Part shown: positions 28,568 through 37,023 of the stretch, in pieces
Position numbering within the stretch: the stretch's first letter is position 1
Layout of the letters: every line of letters begins with the position of its first letter
NCBI GenBank assembly: GCA_965261695.1
Contig: OZ253474.1
Coordinates: forward strand, 620,001 to 684,000
Direction of reading: 5' to 3'
From: Bin5 sp965261695
Lineage (GTDB): Bacteria; Chloroflexota; Anaerolineae; Caldilineales; Caldilineaceae
Length of the DNA stretch: 64,000 nucleotides
The notes under the pieces: generated by a model
Databases searched by the model: none
Told to the model about the DNA's origin: nothing
What the model saw: the letters and a program-made list of their open reading frames with translations, nothing else
Program-made: the position numbers and the translations under genes

Positions 28568-28739
28568 GTTGTCGCCGCAGGGACGCGGCAGGGCTTTTCT
28601 TGGTGCTACGAAACCAAAGTAGCACACTCTGAAATCTTTTGCTTTGGACAGGGAACGCATTGTCGCCACAGGTGTGCGGCAAGACTTTTCCTGGCGCTAC
28701 GAAACCAAAGTAGCACAGTCTAGAATCTTTTGCTTTTGG
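28568..28739 (-). repeat. Duplicated about 80-bp leader unit with hairpin
   Basis: Two direct copies (28568-28647, 28659-28739), about 91 bases apart. Each contains a 7-bp stem around a 9-base loop: on the - strand GTGCTAC, TTTGGTTTC, GTAGCAC. In the other copy the last arm is GTAGCGC, which keeps pairing as U-G in a - strand RNA. They lie 18 bases upstream of the gene at 28550. Confidence 0.75.
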
Positions 28740-28818
28740 GGGAACAAATATTTGAAGCTGGGGTATTTTCAGCAGGAATTTGTGGCTGCGTTGGCGTTAT
28801 GGAGGGACCTACATCGTC

Positions 28819-29225
28819 AACCTGAATACGGAGTCAGTGAGCGCCTTATCAGGCCGGTGGAGCAGAAGTTCTCCAACAACAGTTCACCAGCAAAGAGAGG
28901 CGCTCAATGAGGAGGATAGGCAAATTGATGGCGGCAGCCCGCCCGTTGCCGAACACGCCGATTGGCAAAACCATGTAGTATCGACTCGTCGTGCTGGAAG
29001 AGAAGCCGCTGAGGGGTAAGCGCTTGGTCATGGGGACCATCGTTGACCAATTCGGGAATGTCTGACAGATGGAACACAGCCGTCACGGCAGCACGACCAA
29101 CTTTAGCGTCAATTTCAGCGCCGGTCTGAATTGCCTACACTGGGCAAGCCAAGAAGCCACCTCTCGATCTTTCTGGCAAAGACATTGCTCTCCTGCCGGC
29201 CCTGACCTAACTCCGCACTCAAGTT
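28819..29225 (+). mobile_element. IS982-family relic, internally deleted
   Basis: 407 bases matching both ends of the intact element at 53234-54221. Left end AACCTGAATACGGAG; right end, read inward, AACTTGAGTGCGGAG. The left side reaches just past the transposase start; the right side resumes where the intact element encodes KNMQNRLVVLEDK and continues to the end. About 580 bases are missing, and the remaining frame has stops. Confidence 0.85.
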
Positions 29226-29259
29226 ATTGCACACTCCTACGCGTGACCCCTTTTGCGCG

Positions 29260-30210
29260 TCAAGAAGGAGCGCGGGCACGGCGCCGCCGACGTTGCCAGA
29301 CGGGCGCGGCGGCGACAAGGGAGACACCGACCAGAATTCCGGCGCCGCCGAGCAGCTGCAGGGCGGTGGGGAAAACGTCGAAAAGGAAGAGCGACCAGAG
29401 GACCGCCGCCACGGGGCTGGCCGCCAGAGCCATCGTGTGAATGCTCATATCGAGAAGTCGGAGCGCCCAGTAGTAGAGAAAGCGGCTGATGACGACGTCG
29501 ACGGTGGCGACGAGCAGAATTATCGGCAGCGCCCGACCACTTGGAAGGGCCAGTTCGCCGCGGGCGCCGACGACCAGCGCCAGGATCGCCGAGGACAGCA
29601 GCAGACGGTAAAAGAAAAAGTTGAGTAGATCGACCTCGCCCATGTGGCGTTTGGTCAAGGCGGTGTGCAGAGCATAGAGTAGTGTGGAGCCGAGTACCAT
29701 CAGCGCGCCCTGGCCCAGATAATCTCCCGGCTGAAAGGAGATAACCGTCAGCCCGACCAGGGCGATAGCCGTGCCCACACTTTGGAAGGGGCTGAAGCGC
29801 TCGCCCAACCACAGCATGCCGAAGCACAGGCTGAAAGGCACTGCCATCTTGCTTACCATGGAGGCGACGCCCGGGTCGATATAGGCCATGGCCGCATAGT
29901 TGAGGTTGGTGCTAACCGCAACGCACAGACCGATGGCCAGAAATACGGGCCAAAGACGAAGCAGCGGCTCCAGACGCAGCCGACCGAGAGCCAGCCCGAG
30001 GATGCCGACCTCGAGCGCGGCGAAACTCATCACATAGAACGCGCCGGGACCCGGCTCGATGTAAGGAAGGAGGAGGCGGGCGAAGACAAAATGCAGGCTG
30101 TCGATCATCAGCAGGCTGGTCAACAGAGCGATGCCGCGCGCGCTGTCCGTCCGCCCGCCGCCGTCCGTCCACAGCATGGCGGCGCGACCTCTGCGCGACC
30201 TATCCGTCAT
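29260..30210 (-). CDS. EamA/DMT-family transporter
   Basis: 316 residues with about ten hydrophobic helices in two EamA halves (DSLHFVFARLLLPYIEPG... and GQGALMVLGSTLLYALHTAL...). The end of helix 4 has AAMAYIDPGVASMVSKM, the usual EamA pattern. Inner-membrane metabolite or drug transporter; substrate unknown. ATG 30210 has AAAGGAG about 5 bases upstream. Divergent from dinB. Confidence 0.88.
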   Translation of the reverse strand: MTDRSRRGRAAMLWTDGGGRTDSARGIALLTSLLMIDSLHFVFARLLLPYIEPGPGAFYVMSFAALEVGILGLALGRLRLEPLLRLWPVFLAIGLCVAVSTNLNYAAMAYIDPGVASMVSKMAVPFSLCFGMLWLGERFSPFQSVGTAIALVGLTVISFQPGDYLGQGALMVLGSTLLYALHTALTKRHMGEVDLLNFFFYRLLLSSAILALVVGARGELALPSGRALPIILLVATVDVVISRFLYYWALRLLDMSIHTMALAASPVAAVLWSLFLFDVFPTALQLLGGAGILVGVSLVAAAPVWQRRRRRARAPS

Positions 30211-30446
30211 CGCATCTCCTTTTGCATGAGGGGTGTGGGCGAGGTGTCGGCGTCATATTTCCCCACTCGCTAGCTGCCATCATATGCGCCTTCTTGCGCC
30301 GATGCCAAACGAGCGCGCGTCACCTATGATAAAATAGATGGCGCAAACAGGCCTCTGTCTATTGGGCAGGAGATCCTGCGCAGCGGCTCGAGGCGCTCTG
30401 GGGGCCGCGCAAGACGCCATACGCAGTACGGATTACGCAATTCGCA

Positions 30447-31628
30447 ATGATCCGCAAGATCATCCACTTCGATCTCGATGCGTTCTATTGCGCGGTCGAA
30501 GAGCAGCGACATGCAGAGTTGAAGGGCGTGCCCTTTGCTGTGGGCGGGCGGCCCGAGAGCCGCGGCGTCGTTTCCTCCTGCTCCTATGCGGCGCGCCGCT
30601 TCGGCATCCGCTCGGCGATGGGAATGGCGCAGGCCGTGCGCCTGTGCCCGCAACTGCGCATCCTGCCGCCGGATATGCACGAGTACGGGCAGGTCTCCAA
30701 GCGGGTGATGGCGATCCTGCAAGAATTGACGCCACTGGTGGAGCAGCTCTCGATCGATGAGGCCTTTCTGGACGTGACCGAGCGCAGCGAATATGCCACG
30801 GCGCTGGCCCGGCGGCTGCAAGCGCAGGTCGAGGAGAGGCTGGGGCTGCCCTCCTCGTTGGGCGTGGCGACGAACAAACTGGTCGCCAAGATTGCCACGG
30901 ACGTGGGCAAAGCGGCTGCCCAGTCGGGCGACTACCCGCGAGCGATCCAGGTGGTGCCGCCGCAGCGGGAGGCGGAGTTTCTGGCGCCGCTGCCGGTGGA
31001 CGCGCTGTGGGGAGTCGGTCCGCGCACGCGCGAACGGCTGGCCGCGTTGGGCATTCACACGGTCGGCGAAGTCGTGGCGGCGCCGCCGGCTGAGCTGGCG
31101 CGGCAGTTGGGCAAATTGGGCCGTGATCTCCACCGCCAGGCGCAGGGGATCGACGCGCGGCCGGTGATCACCGAGCGGGAGGCCAAGTCGATCAGCCAGG
31201 AGACGACCTTCGCCCAGGACGTGGTAGACACTGAGACATTGCGGCGGGCGCTGCGGCAGCAGGCCGCCGAGGTGGGTGCGCGTCTGAAACGCGGCGGTCT
31301 GGCCGCGCGCACGGTTACGTTAAAGCTGCGCTGGTCCGACTTCACGACGCGCACGCGCCAGATCACGGTTGCGCAGCCTGTGGATGACGGCGAGGAGATC
31401 GCGCGCATCGCCTTGGATCTGCTGACGGCGCAGCGGTCGAGGGGGGAGGCGGTGCGGCTGATCGGCGTGGGCGGCAGCGGGCTGGTCGCGGCGGTGCGTC
31501 AGATGAGTATCTTCGAGCTGCCGACTGACAAAGAAGCCTTTGCGAAGGCGGCGCAACTGAAAGAGGCGGTGAAGATCCTGCGCAAACGGTTCGGCGAGGA
31601 TGCGATCAAGCGCGGGAGCGAGTTGTGA
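30447..31628 (+). CDS. dinB: DNA polymerase IV (Y family)
   Basis: 393 residues. Translesion polymerase. Catalytic motifs HFDLDAFYCAVEEQ and LSIDEAFLDVT, steric region SCSYAARRFGIRSAMGM, the thumb helix-hairpin-helix LWGVGPRTRERLAALGI, and a little-finger domain with SISQETTF. The C-terminus shows no clear QxSLF clamp motif, though QMSIFELP near 353 resembles one. Confidence 0.96.
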   Translation: MIRKIIHFDLDAFYCAVEEQRHAELKGVPFAVGGRPESRGVVSSCSYAARRFGIRSAMGMAQAVRLCPQLRILPPDMHEYGQVSKRVMAILQELTPLVEQLSIDEAFLDVTERSEYATALARRLQAQVEERLGLPSSLGVATNKLVAKIATDVGKAAAQSGDYPRAIQVVPPQREAEFLAPLPVDALWGVGPRTRERLAALGIHTVGEVVAAPPAELARQLGKLGRDLHRQAQGIDARPVITEREAKSISQETTFAQDVVDTETLRRALRQQAAEVGARLKRGGLAARTVTLKLRWSDFTTRTRQITVAQPVDDGEEIARIALDLLTAQRSRGEAVRLIGVGGSGLVAAVRQMSIFELPTDKEAFAKAAQLKEAVKILRKRFGEDAIKRGSEL

Positions 31629-31853
31629 GGGTTGTTCGCTATCATATCGCCGGGCTGCTCCACTCTCCCCGTTTCCCGCGCGACTGGGTGGCAATGATCC
31701 TGTTCTATTTTTGAGCTAAGATCAAGTTTCAGTTCTATCTTGGACAGGACCATACATTTAGTAAGGCTTGGAATTATATGGAGCCGTCTCTAGGACCTAA
31801 AAAAGGGGGCATATATACCTAAGTAGCCAAGCGAGGTGAAAAATGCAAATTCG

Positions 31854-32129
31854 TTAGTCATCAAAATCGACAAAGAATTCCCAGTCTGGTTTAGGGATTT
31901 CGGGGCCCTGACCAGGATCAAGTTCGATTCCCAAATCATTTTGAATAATGTGGTCAGAAAAACTACTTGTCAGGTGCTGGAGTTCTTGCCGATGCAACTC
32001 ACTAGCTCGTTTTCCCTCAACACACACGCAACAATTAGGACAGTGTATCGAAACGAATATCCCGTTGACAATAGTCCTCTCAGCGCTGACTTTGCACTGG
32101 CGGCATTTGAGTTGGCCTGACTCTTTCAT
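31854..32129 (-). CDS. Small zinc-ribbon protein
   Basis: 91 residues. CRQC near the N-terminus and CPNCCVC about 20 residues later form a four-Cys zinc ribbon. The C-terminal half is acidic and ends WEFFVDFDD. ATG 32129 is chosen because GGAGG lies 10 bases upstream. Family not recognised. First gene of the low-GC accessory island. Confidence 0.6.
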   Translation of the reverse strand: MKESGQLKCRQCKVSAERTIVNGIFVSIHCPNCCVCVEGKRASELHRQELQHLTSSFSDHIIQNDLGIELDPGQGPEIPKPDWEFFVDFDD

Positions 32130-32335
32130 GTTTGACAGTCCTCCATGACTGTTGCTGGCTGGCTGCGTTGCCGCGTGTCGAACACAACAGAGACCATTCC
32201 CTTCTACAAGATTCTGAAAGGGCTTTACTTCTTTTGGGTTGACTACTGTTGCTTTAGTGCGTAGTAAACTGCCCAAATCAAACACAAACATTCATACTTC
32301 AAATTGTGACAGTGAATTGCTCTGGTTTCCGGCGG

Positions 32336-32560
32336 CTAATCTCCTTTCCTTCTCGATCTTTCTTTCTCAAACCTCCAATTCCCTCGGCCCTTCGGCTTCG
32401 TGTTCAAGACGGCGTGGGCGATGTTTTCCGGTGTGTCAGGAATGGGATCGGGAAATTCCAGTGGAGGGCGTCCGACGGAGCGTTTGGGACGGGGATCAAT
32501 AGGTGCTTTCGTGTCTTCTCTTGGAACTGACCGCTTTCGTTTTGAAGTCTTTTTGGGCAC
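32336..32560 (-). CDS. Small conserved hypothetical with PxTPENIAxAxxNT motif
   Basis: 74 residues. Basic Lys/Arg-rich start, then RPPLEFPDPIPDTPENIAHA and VLNTKPKGRGNW. I recognise the DTPENIAxAVLxT pattern from many short bacterial proteins of unknown role. The only start is GTG 32560, which overlaps an otherwise perfect AAGGAGGT; normal spacing from that site falls on a Lys codon. Either the start is unusual or a short upstream peptide is translated first. Confidence 0.6.
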   Translation of the reverse strand: MPKKTSKRKRSVPREDTKAPIDPRPKRSVGRPPLEFPDPIPDTPENIAHAVLNTKPKGRGNWRFEKERSRRKGD

Positions 32561-32689
32561 CTCCTTTCAAGAGAATTGTACCCCGAAACGCTGATTTTGT
32601 AAAGAGTAAGGCACCAGACAAAATGGCTGGGGCTGAAATTGAATTCTAGGCCATCGCCTTATTACTGGAAAAGTGATCGACCCCCTTTT

Positions 32690-32982
32690 CTTCGTTATTG
32701 CGGTTAGAATTGGCCCGCAGTAACGATATATGATGGCCTCGGCTCAAGTCAGTTCGGCACAATTGGGGCATCTCTTTTTCGTTCCGCTTTGGAACGATTT
32801 GCTTTCCATCGCCTGCCGGATCGGAGAGACTACTGGAGCCAGCGTGAGGCCAGATGGCCCAAGCAATACTCCTAATGCGAACCGTCCCCCAAATCGCGCC
32901 CCTTGTTTGTGGCCACCACTAGGCTGACGATGCCGAACAGAATCCAAATCCCCACGATTTCCACTATGGCTTCTTTGCACAC
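32690..32982 (-). pseudogene. Decayed small membrane protein with C-terminal zinc ribbon
   Basis: From GTG 32982 one frame gives IVEIVGIWILFGIVSLVVAT and NKGRDLG, a membrane helix. The next frame continues FALGVLLGPSGLTLAPVV and then KKRCPNCAELT, followed by TGA, then AEAIIYRYCG. Homologues read membrane helix, GxLLGPxG, CPxCAE-x-RAEA-x-CRYCG as one chain. One frameshift near 32890 and one CGA-to-TGA change explain the breaks. Confidence 0.6.
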
Positions 32983-33033
32983 ATACGACCGTTTTTGGTC
33001 GATTCAGGTTGCCCGCCAGCTGGGTTTCACCCT

Positions 33034-33885
33034 TTATTCGTAAGGGTTAAACACCTCTGACCTGTCACGAAGGCAGTCGGACAGTCGGTAGTATTCCCTC
33101 ATACGCCATCCGCTTGTCCAGTTACTAACCGACATAGACCATAGCACCACTATTTCATTTTGAACGGGGTCGTAATAAGCGTTCCTGAAACCTACGCTTA
33201 GTTCGCCCACGTCTGGATTCTCCGTAAGAAACGCCCGTTTAGACGCGGAATCAATCTCGCTCCGAGCAAAGAGGAAACATGGCTTAGGAGGCTGCTCTGT
33301 CTCTCCGCAGACTCGCCACAGGCCGGTGTTGCCCTTTTTGCTCTGCTCTTCTGCTGCCTGAATCTGCTTCGCATACACACCTAGTCCTCGTTCATCGTAT
33401 CTGGCGTAGCCGAACAAAACAAGCATTTCGTTCAGAAGCGTGCCATCTGCCAGTTTGATATAGGCCAGAACTTCGTCGTTCTCGATTTCCCCCATTGGTT
33501 CTACCGTAATCAGAGGGTTGTTCTGGTACGACTGTCTTGCGTACTCAGCGGCCTCACGACCAAAGCACTCGATCTCGCCTACCGAATTCGGGGCGTTGGC
33601 GTTAGCCAAATGAACTGTTGCGATCTGTCCGTTGTCAGTGAACACGACCTCAAATGAATCTCCGTCAAGCGAAGTCTTGACGACTGCCTGACGCGGAGGG
33701 AGAGGAGTTGACGGTGTTGGAGTCACTGTTACCGAAACGGAAGTAGGCGCAACGGTTGCAGTTAGAGTAGGAGGGTCTGGTGTTGCCGTAGGTGCTGGAG
33801 TTTGGGCCTGAAGTTGTAAAATGGTGAACACGGAAAGGAGAACTACAATCGTGCCCACGCCGGTGATTCTGCGCTTGAAGTGCAT
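33034..33885 (-). CDS. Secreted thermonuclease-like (SNase) protein
   Basis: 283 residues. Signal peptide/anchor at about 8-28 (VGTIVVLLSVFTILQLQAQ), then a TPAPTATP-type linker to about residue 75. The SNase (OB-fold) domain follows: KTSLDGDSFEVVF, then VHLANANAPNSVGEIECFGREAAEYAR-like sequence, and GYARYDERGLGVYAKQIQAA, with GLWRVC at the end. The Asp and Glu of the Ca site are present, but the catalytic Arg of the RLxGIDAPE motif is replaced (HLANANAPN), so nuclease activity is doubtful. ATG 33885 has AAGGGGGC upstream. Confidence 0.75.
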   Translation of the reverse strand: MHFKRRITGVGTIVVLLSVFTILQLQAQTPAPTATPDPPTLTATVAPTSVSVTVTPTPSTPLPPRQAVVKTSLDGDSFEVVFTDNGQIATVHLANANAPNSVGEIECFGREAAEYARQSYQNNPLITVEPMGEIENDEVLAYIKLADGTLLNEMLVLFGYARYDERGLGVYAKQIQAAEEQSKKGNTGLWRVCGETEQPPKPCFLFARSEIDSASKRAFLTENPDVGELSVGFRNAYYDPVQNEIVVLWSMSVSNWTSGWRMREYYRLSDCLRDRSEVFNPYE

Positions 33886-34184
33886 CGCGGTGCCCCCTTG
33901 GTGGTAACAGATCGATGGTAGCCACCACAGCAAGCCATAAACGTTTAGCCAACAAGGGGACGCAATGCGTCCACCAATCAGTTACAACAGACTACGCGTT
34001 CAACTTGCTGTGGTGAGTTCACGTTACCATGCCTCCGCTCGCTGAGCAACTCCGTAAGGCTCCTCTAAGAGCCGGTCTGATAAATTATCGAGAAACTTTG
34101 TCGGTTCGTAGGCCCTGCCATATACTTCCTATGACTGCTAAGTCAGACAGGGTGATTTCACTTCACAAGGGAACCGATGACAGC

Positions 34185-35549
34185 ATGAGCGAGCCAAACT
34201 GGGCGAACCGCACAATGTGGACCGGAGACAACCTCGACATTATGCGCGGCATGAATTCAGGATCGGTAGACCTGATCTACCTTGACCCTCCCTTCAATTC
34301 CAACCGCAATTATGCAGCCCCCATCGGCTCTAAGGCGGCTGGGGCGGCGTTCAAAGACACTTGGACGCTGGATGACGTGGACCTAGCTTGGCACGGGGAA
34401 ATAGCTGATCAGCACCCGGCTTTGTACGCTATCATCGGCTCGGCCAGGGAAGCGCACAGCAAGGGTATGCAATCCTATCTGATCATGATGGGGGTGCGAC
34501 TTCTGGAAATGCGTCGTCTGCTTAGGCTAACCGGTTCAATTTATCTTCACTGTGATCGAACAGCGAGTCACTATCTAAAACTGCTCATGGATTCCGTGTT
34601 TGGGCAGAGCAACTTTCAAAATGAAGTAGTATGGCGACGTACAACTGCCCATAACGATTCGAAACGATACGGCGAAAATGTAGACAAGATTCTGTTCTAT
34701 ACAAAAGGCAAAGAGTGGACATGGAACGCTCAATATCAACCTTACAGCGAGGAGTATAAGAAACGCTTCAACCGAATGGATCCAGATGGGCGTGTCTGGT
34801 CTGATGAAAAACTTACTGCAAAGGGCTTGTCTGGCGGTGGATATGAGTACGAATACAAGGGGGCAACCTCCTTGTGGGCAGTTCCTTTGGAAACCATGAA
34901 AAGGCTTGACGCCGAGAACAGATTGCACTTCACAAATAAGGGAGGCATCAGGACCAAGAAGTACCTCGACGAAATGAAGGGTAGACCCGCTCAAGCTCTC
35001 TGGGATGATGTTAACGCGTTGAACTCTCAGGCTAAAGAGCGCACTGGATATCCCACACAGAAGCCCTTAACCCTGCTGGAGCGCATCATAAGAGCCAGCA
35101 GCGATGAAAAGGGTATGGTATTAGATCCTTTTTGTGGATGCGCTACGGCTTGTGTGGCTGCCAACCGTTTGAATCGACAATGGGTAGGGATCGACATCTC
35201 TCCGCTTGCGGCTAGGCTTGTTAAGAGTCGCATACAGGCGGAGGGTCCGTTGCTCTATGACCTCATACACCGAACCGATATTCCGAAGCGTACCGATATG
35301 GGCGAGGTGCCGCATTACCGGACACAGAAGCATACTCTGTTCGGTCTACAAGAGGGCGTCTGCAACGGCTGCCGAATTGTATTTCCGTTCCGCAACTTCA
35401 CGGTTGATCACATCATCCCTCGGTCTCGCGGAGGGACTGATCACCCGGACAACCTGCAACTGCTGTGTGCGGCCTGCAACAGCCTTAAAGGGAACCGCAC
35501 TCAGCCAGAACTCATTGTGGCTTTGCGAAAACAAGGAATAATCGAGTGA
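34185..35549 (+). CDS. DNA amino-methyltransferase fused to an HNH domain
   Basis: 454 residues from ATG 34185 (alternatives 34131 and 34029 in frame; N-terminal homology starts near 34200). Catalytic motif IV is LIYLDPPFNSN at residues 31-41 and the SAM-binding FxGxG-like motif is DPFCGCATACVAA in the C-terminal third, with TQKPLTLLERII between. DPPF before the SAM motif fits class beta N6-adenine or N4-cytosine methyltransferases. After about residue 390 an HNH module follows: VCNGC, FTVDHIIPRSRGGTDHPDNL and CAACNSLKGN. The fusion could be a single-chain restriction-modification enzyme or an orphan phage-type methylase. No separate restriction gene nearby. Confidence 0.85.
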   Translation: MSEPNWANRTMWTGDNLDIMRGMNSGSVDLIYLDPPFNSNRNYAAPIGSKAAGAAFKDTWTLDDVDLAWHGEIADQHPALYAIIGSAREAHSKGMQSYLIMMGVRLLEMRRLLRLTGSIYLHCDRTASHYLKLLMDSVFGQSNFQNEVVWRRTTAHNDSKRYGENVDKILFYTKGKEWTWNAQYQPYSEEYKKRFNRMDPDGRVWSDEKLTAKGLSGGGYEYEYKGATSLWAVPLETMKRLDAENRLHFTNKGGIRTKKYLDEMKGRPAQALWDDVNALNSQAKERTGYPTQKPLTLLERIIRASSDEKGMVLDPFCGCATACVAANRLNRQWVGIDISPLAARLVKSRIQAEGPLLYDLIHRTDIPKRTDMGEVPHYRTQKHTLFGLQEGVCNGCRIVFPFRNFTVDHIIPRSRGGTDHPDNLQLLCAACNSLKGNRTQPELIVALRKQGIIE

Positions 35550-35636
35550 GGGCTGCCAACGGCATTCGTGCGTCGCGTCGAAGCGCAAGGGGGCGGGTGG
35601 GGATTGTTTCTGGGGAAACATCATGGAGGAGCCGTT

Positions 35637-36173
35637 ATGAATCTACGCGCAAAGGAATTTAATATGACTTGGGATGTATTTCAAAAGATGTTCAAGAACT
35701 ATGTTGTTGCTTTCATTGCTGTTATCACCCCGCTATTGATATTATTTGAGTTAATACCTTTTGAGGGAATAAGACTTGCCAGCGAACAGGCGGAGCTATA
35801 CCTAAAGGATGACCGAGTTTTCCAACTGCTTCTCACTGGCATCAGCCTATGGGGATCGTTTGTTTTGGGTAGATTACAATGTATGAGATCCTTCGGTGTG
35901 TTTTCACGAGACCGATGTAGGCGGCTTCAGACTGTTTACACTGGTCTTCGAGACATTACGAACCTAATAGTTGCAATGAACGACGCCTTAGATTCGGGAG
36001 ACAACAAAGAGATGCAAATGGGGCTAGGAGGAATTTTCTTTGCGAGCGGATTGCTGCGTCGCCAACTTTTGGATTGCCTTGACGTTTGGAGCGATTACGC
36101 TTCGGAGGAAGTAAGACAGGATTGCAAAAAGTTTGCATCGGAGGAAAGGGAGGGTATGGACAGTGACAATTAA
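35637..36173 (+). CDS. Small membrane protein, unknown function
   Basis: 178 residues from ATG 35637, GGAGGA 6 bases upstream. Two hydrophobic helices (about 20-40, VVAFIAVITPLLILFELIPF; about 65-82, LLLTGISLWGSFVLGRL) followed by a soluble helical part with RDITNLIVAMNDALDSGD. Ends Glu/Asp-rich. Its stop overlaps the start of the next gene, so the two are coupled. Family not recognised. Confidence 0.65.
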   Translation: MNLRAKEFNMTWDVFQKMFKNYVVAFIAVITPLLILFELIPFEGIRLASEQAELYLKDDRVFQLLLTGISLWGSFVLGRLQCMRSFGVFSRDRCRRLQTVYTGLRDITNLIVAMNDALDSGDNKEMQMGLGGIFFASGLLRRQLLDCLDVWSDYASEEVRQDCKKFASEEREGMDSDN

Positions 36174-36540
36174 AGGCCAAGTTGCCAAGATTCTTTCAAA
36201 CAGAGATTTGGTGCTCAATATCGGTGCCAACAATGGAGTTAGAAGCGGCATGCAGTTTCATGTAGTTGATGAAGTCGTTGCAATAGACCCAATTTCAAAG
36301 AAGCAACTTGCTCCCATAAAGATAATAAAGGCAAGAGTGGTGGCTAAAGAGGTCGTTGAGGACGCTTGTGTAGCATCTACCTTTATAATTAAACCCCCCG
36401 GCGTGTCGGTGAGCGAAACATTATCTCGAATGTTTTATCAACCAGAGAGAATGTTAGTGGATGCGAGCACAGAGAATGATCCAGCCTGGAGCAGAATTGT
36501 AATGGTTGGAGACTCTGTAGTTCAATTCGAAGATGAGTAG
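36163..36540 (+). CDS. FlgT C-terminal-like small protein
   Basis: 125 residues from GTG 36163 with GGAGGG about 10 bases upstream. Residues 4-75 read VAKILSNRDLVLNIGANNGV, then GMQFHVVDE, DPISKKQL and IKIIKARVVAKEV. This is the beta-rich pattern of FlgT C-terminal domains (G-x-V-A-x-I...INxGxxxGVxxGMxFxV). Flagellar genes are absent, so it probably serves the overlapping membrane gene instead. Confidence 0.65.
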   Translation: MTIKGQVAKILSNRDLVLNIGANNGVRSGMQFHVVDEVVAIDPISKKQLAPIKIIKARVVAKEVVEDACVASTFIIKPPGVSVSETLSRMFYQPERMLVDASTENDPAWSRIVMVGDSVVQFEDE

Positions 36541-36624
36541 GGAACCCTTGTCCATACTGACGAAATATGCAATAAGGAAATCACCTCCACCACCCGGAAC
36601 TCCAGACACGCCAGACGCCAACAC

Positions 36625-36654
36625 TTGACTCCCCGTCGCGTTCCGTGGTAAGTT
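36625..36654 (+). promoter_or_regulatory. Promoter A of the accessory island
   Basis: TTGACT (36625-36630), 18-bp spacer, TAAGTT (36649-36654). The spacer ends CCGTGG. ATG 36664 lies only 9 bases after the -10, so the transcript would be almost leaderless. Confidence 0.55.
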
Positions 36655-36663
36655 CCAACCCCA

Positions 36664-36876
36664 ATGTTCCCCTACAATTTCCAACCCAAACACGACCAAC
36701 ACCCACAACCCAAGACAACTATCAAAAGCATCTTCACGGACTTCACGACCAAACCCATCCCGCTACCGATCTGGCTCTGGAACCTCATAGCCATCGGAAT
36801 CTACCTGTGGGTCGGATACCTCCTGATTGCATTCGCAGTTATACTCCTGGTCGGAATAGTTTCCTTGTTTACCTAA
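36664..36876 (+). CDS. Small single-span membrane protein
   Basis: 70 residues. An N-terminal polar, Pro/His-rich stretch, then IPLPIWLWNLIAIGIYLWVG and a second hydrophobic run to the C-terminus (about 38-68), so one or two membrane helices. No ribosome-binding site; promoter A is directly upstream, consistent with leaderless translation. Not recognised; small and unsupported by homology. Confidence 0.45.
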   Translation: MFPYNFQPKHDQHPQPKTTIKSIFTDFTTKPIPLPIWLWNLIAIGIYLWVGYLLIAFAVILLVGIVSLFT

Positions 36877-36902
36877 CCCCTCACCTAAGAACAAAACAAA
36901 AA

Positions 36903-36921
36903 CCGCCACGTTCCGTAACGG
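36903..36921 (+). repeat. 19-bp intergenic repeat, copy 1
   Basis: CCGCCACGTTCCGTAACGG, 16 of 19 identical to 37871-37889. Each copy lies about 25-35 bases after a stop codon and 43-48 bases before a TAAGTT box. CCGTNACGG is a short palindrome. Confidence 0.6.
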
Positions 36922-36940
36922 CTCAATCCAACCCTCCCAC

Positions 36941-36969
36941 TTGCTACCCGTACCGTGCCGTGGTAAGTT
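36941..36969 (+). promoter_or_regulatory. Promoter B of the accessory island
   Basis: TTGCTA (36941-36946), 17-bp spacer ending GCCGTGG, TAAGTT (36964-36969), 55 bases before ATG 37024. The -10 and the preceding CCGTGG match promoter A. Confidence 0.55.
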
Positions 36970-37023
36970 CAGACCTAGCCACCATACGAATTACACTGCG
37001 CCCCAACCCGTTAAGGATGCGTG

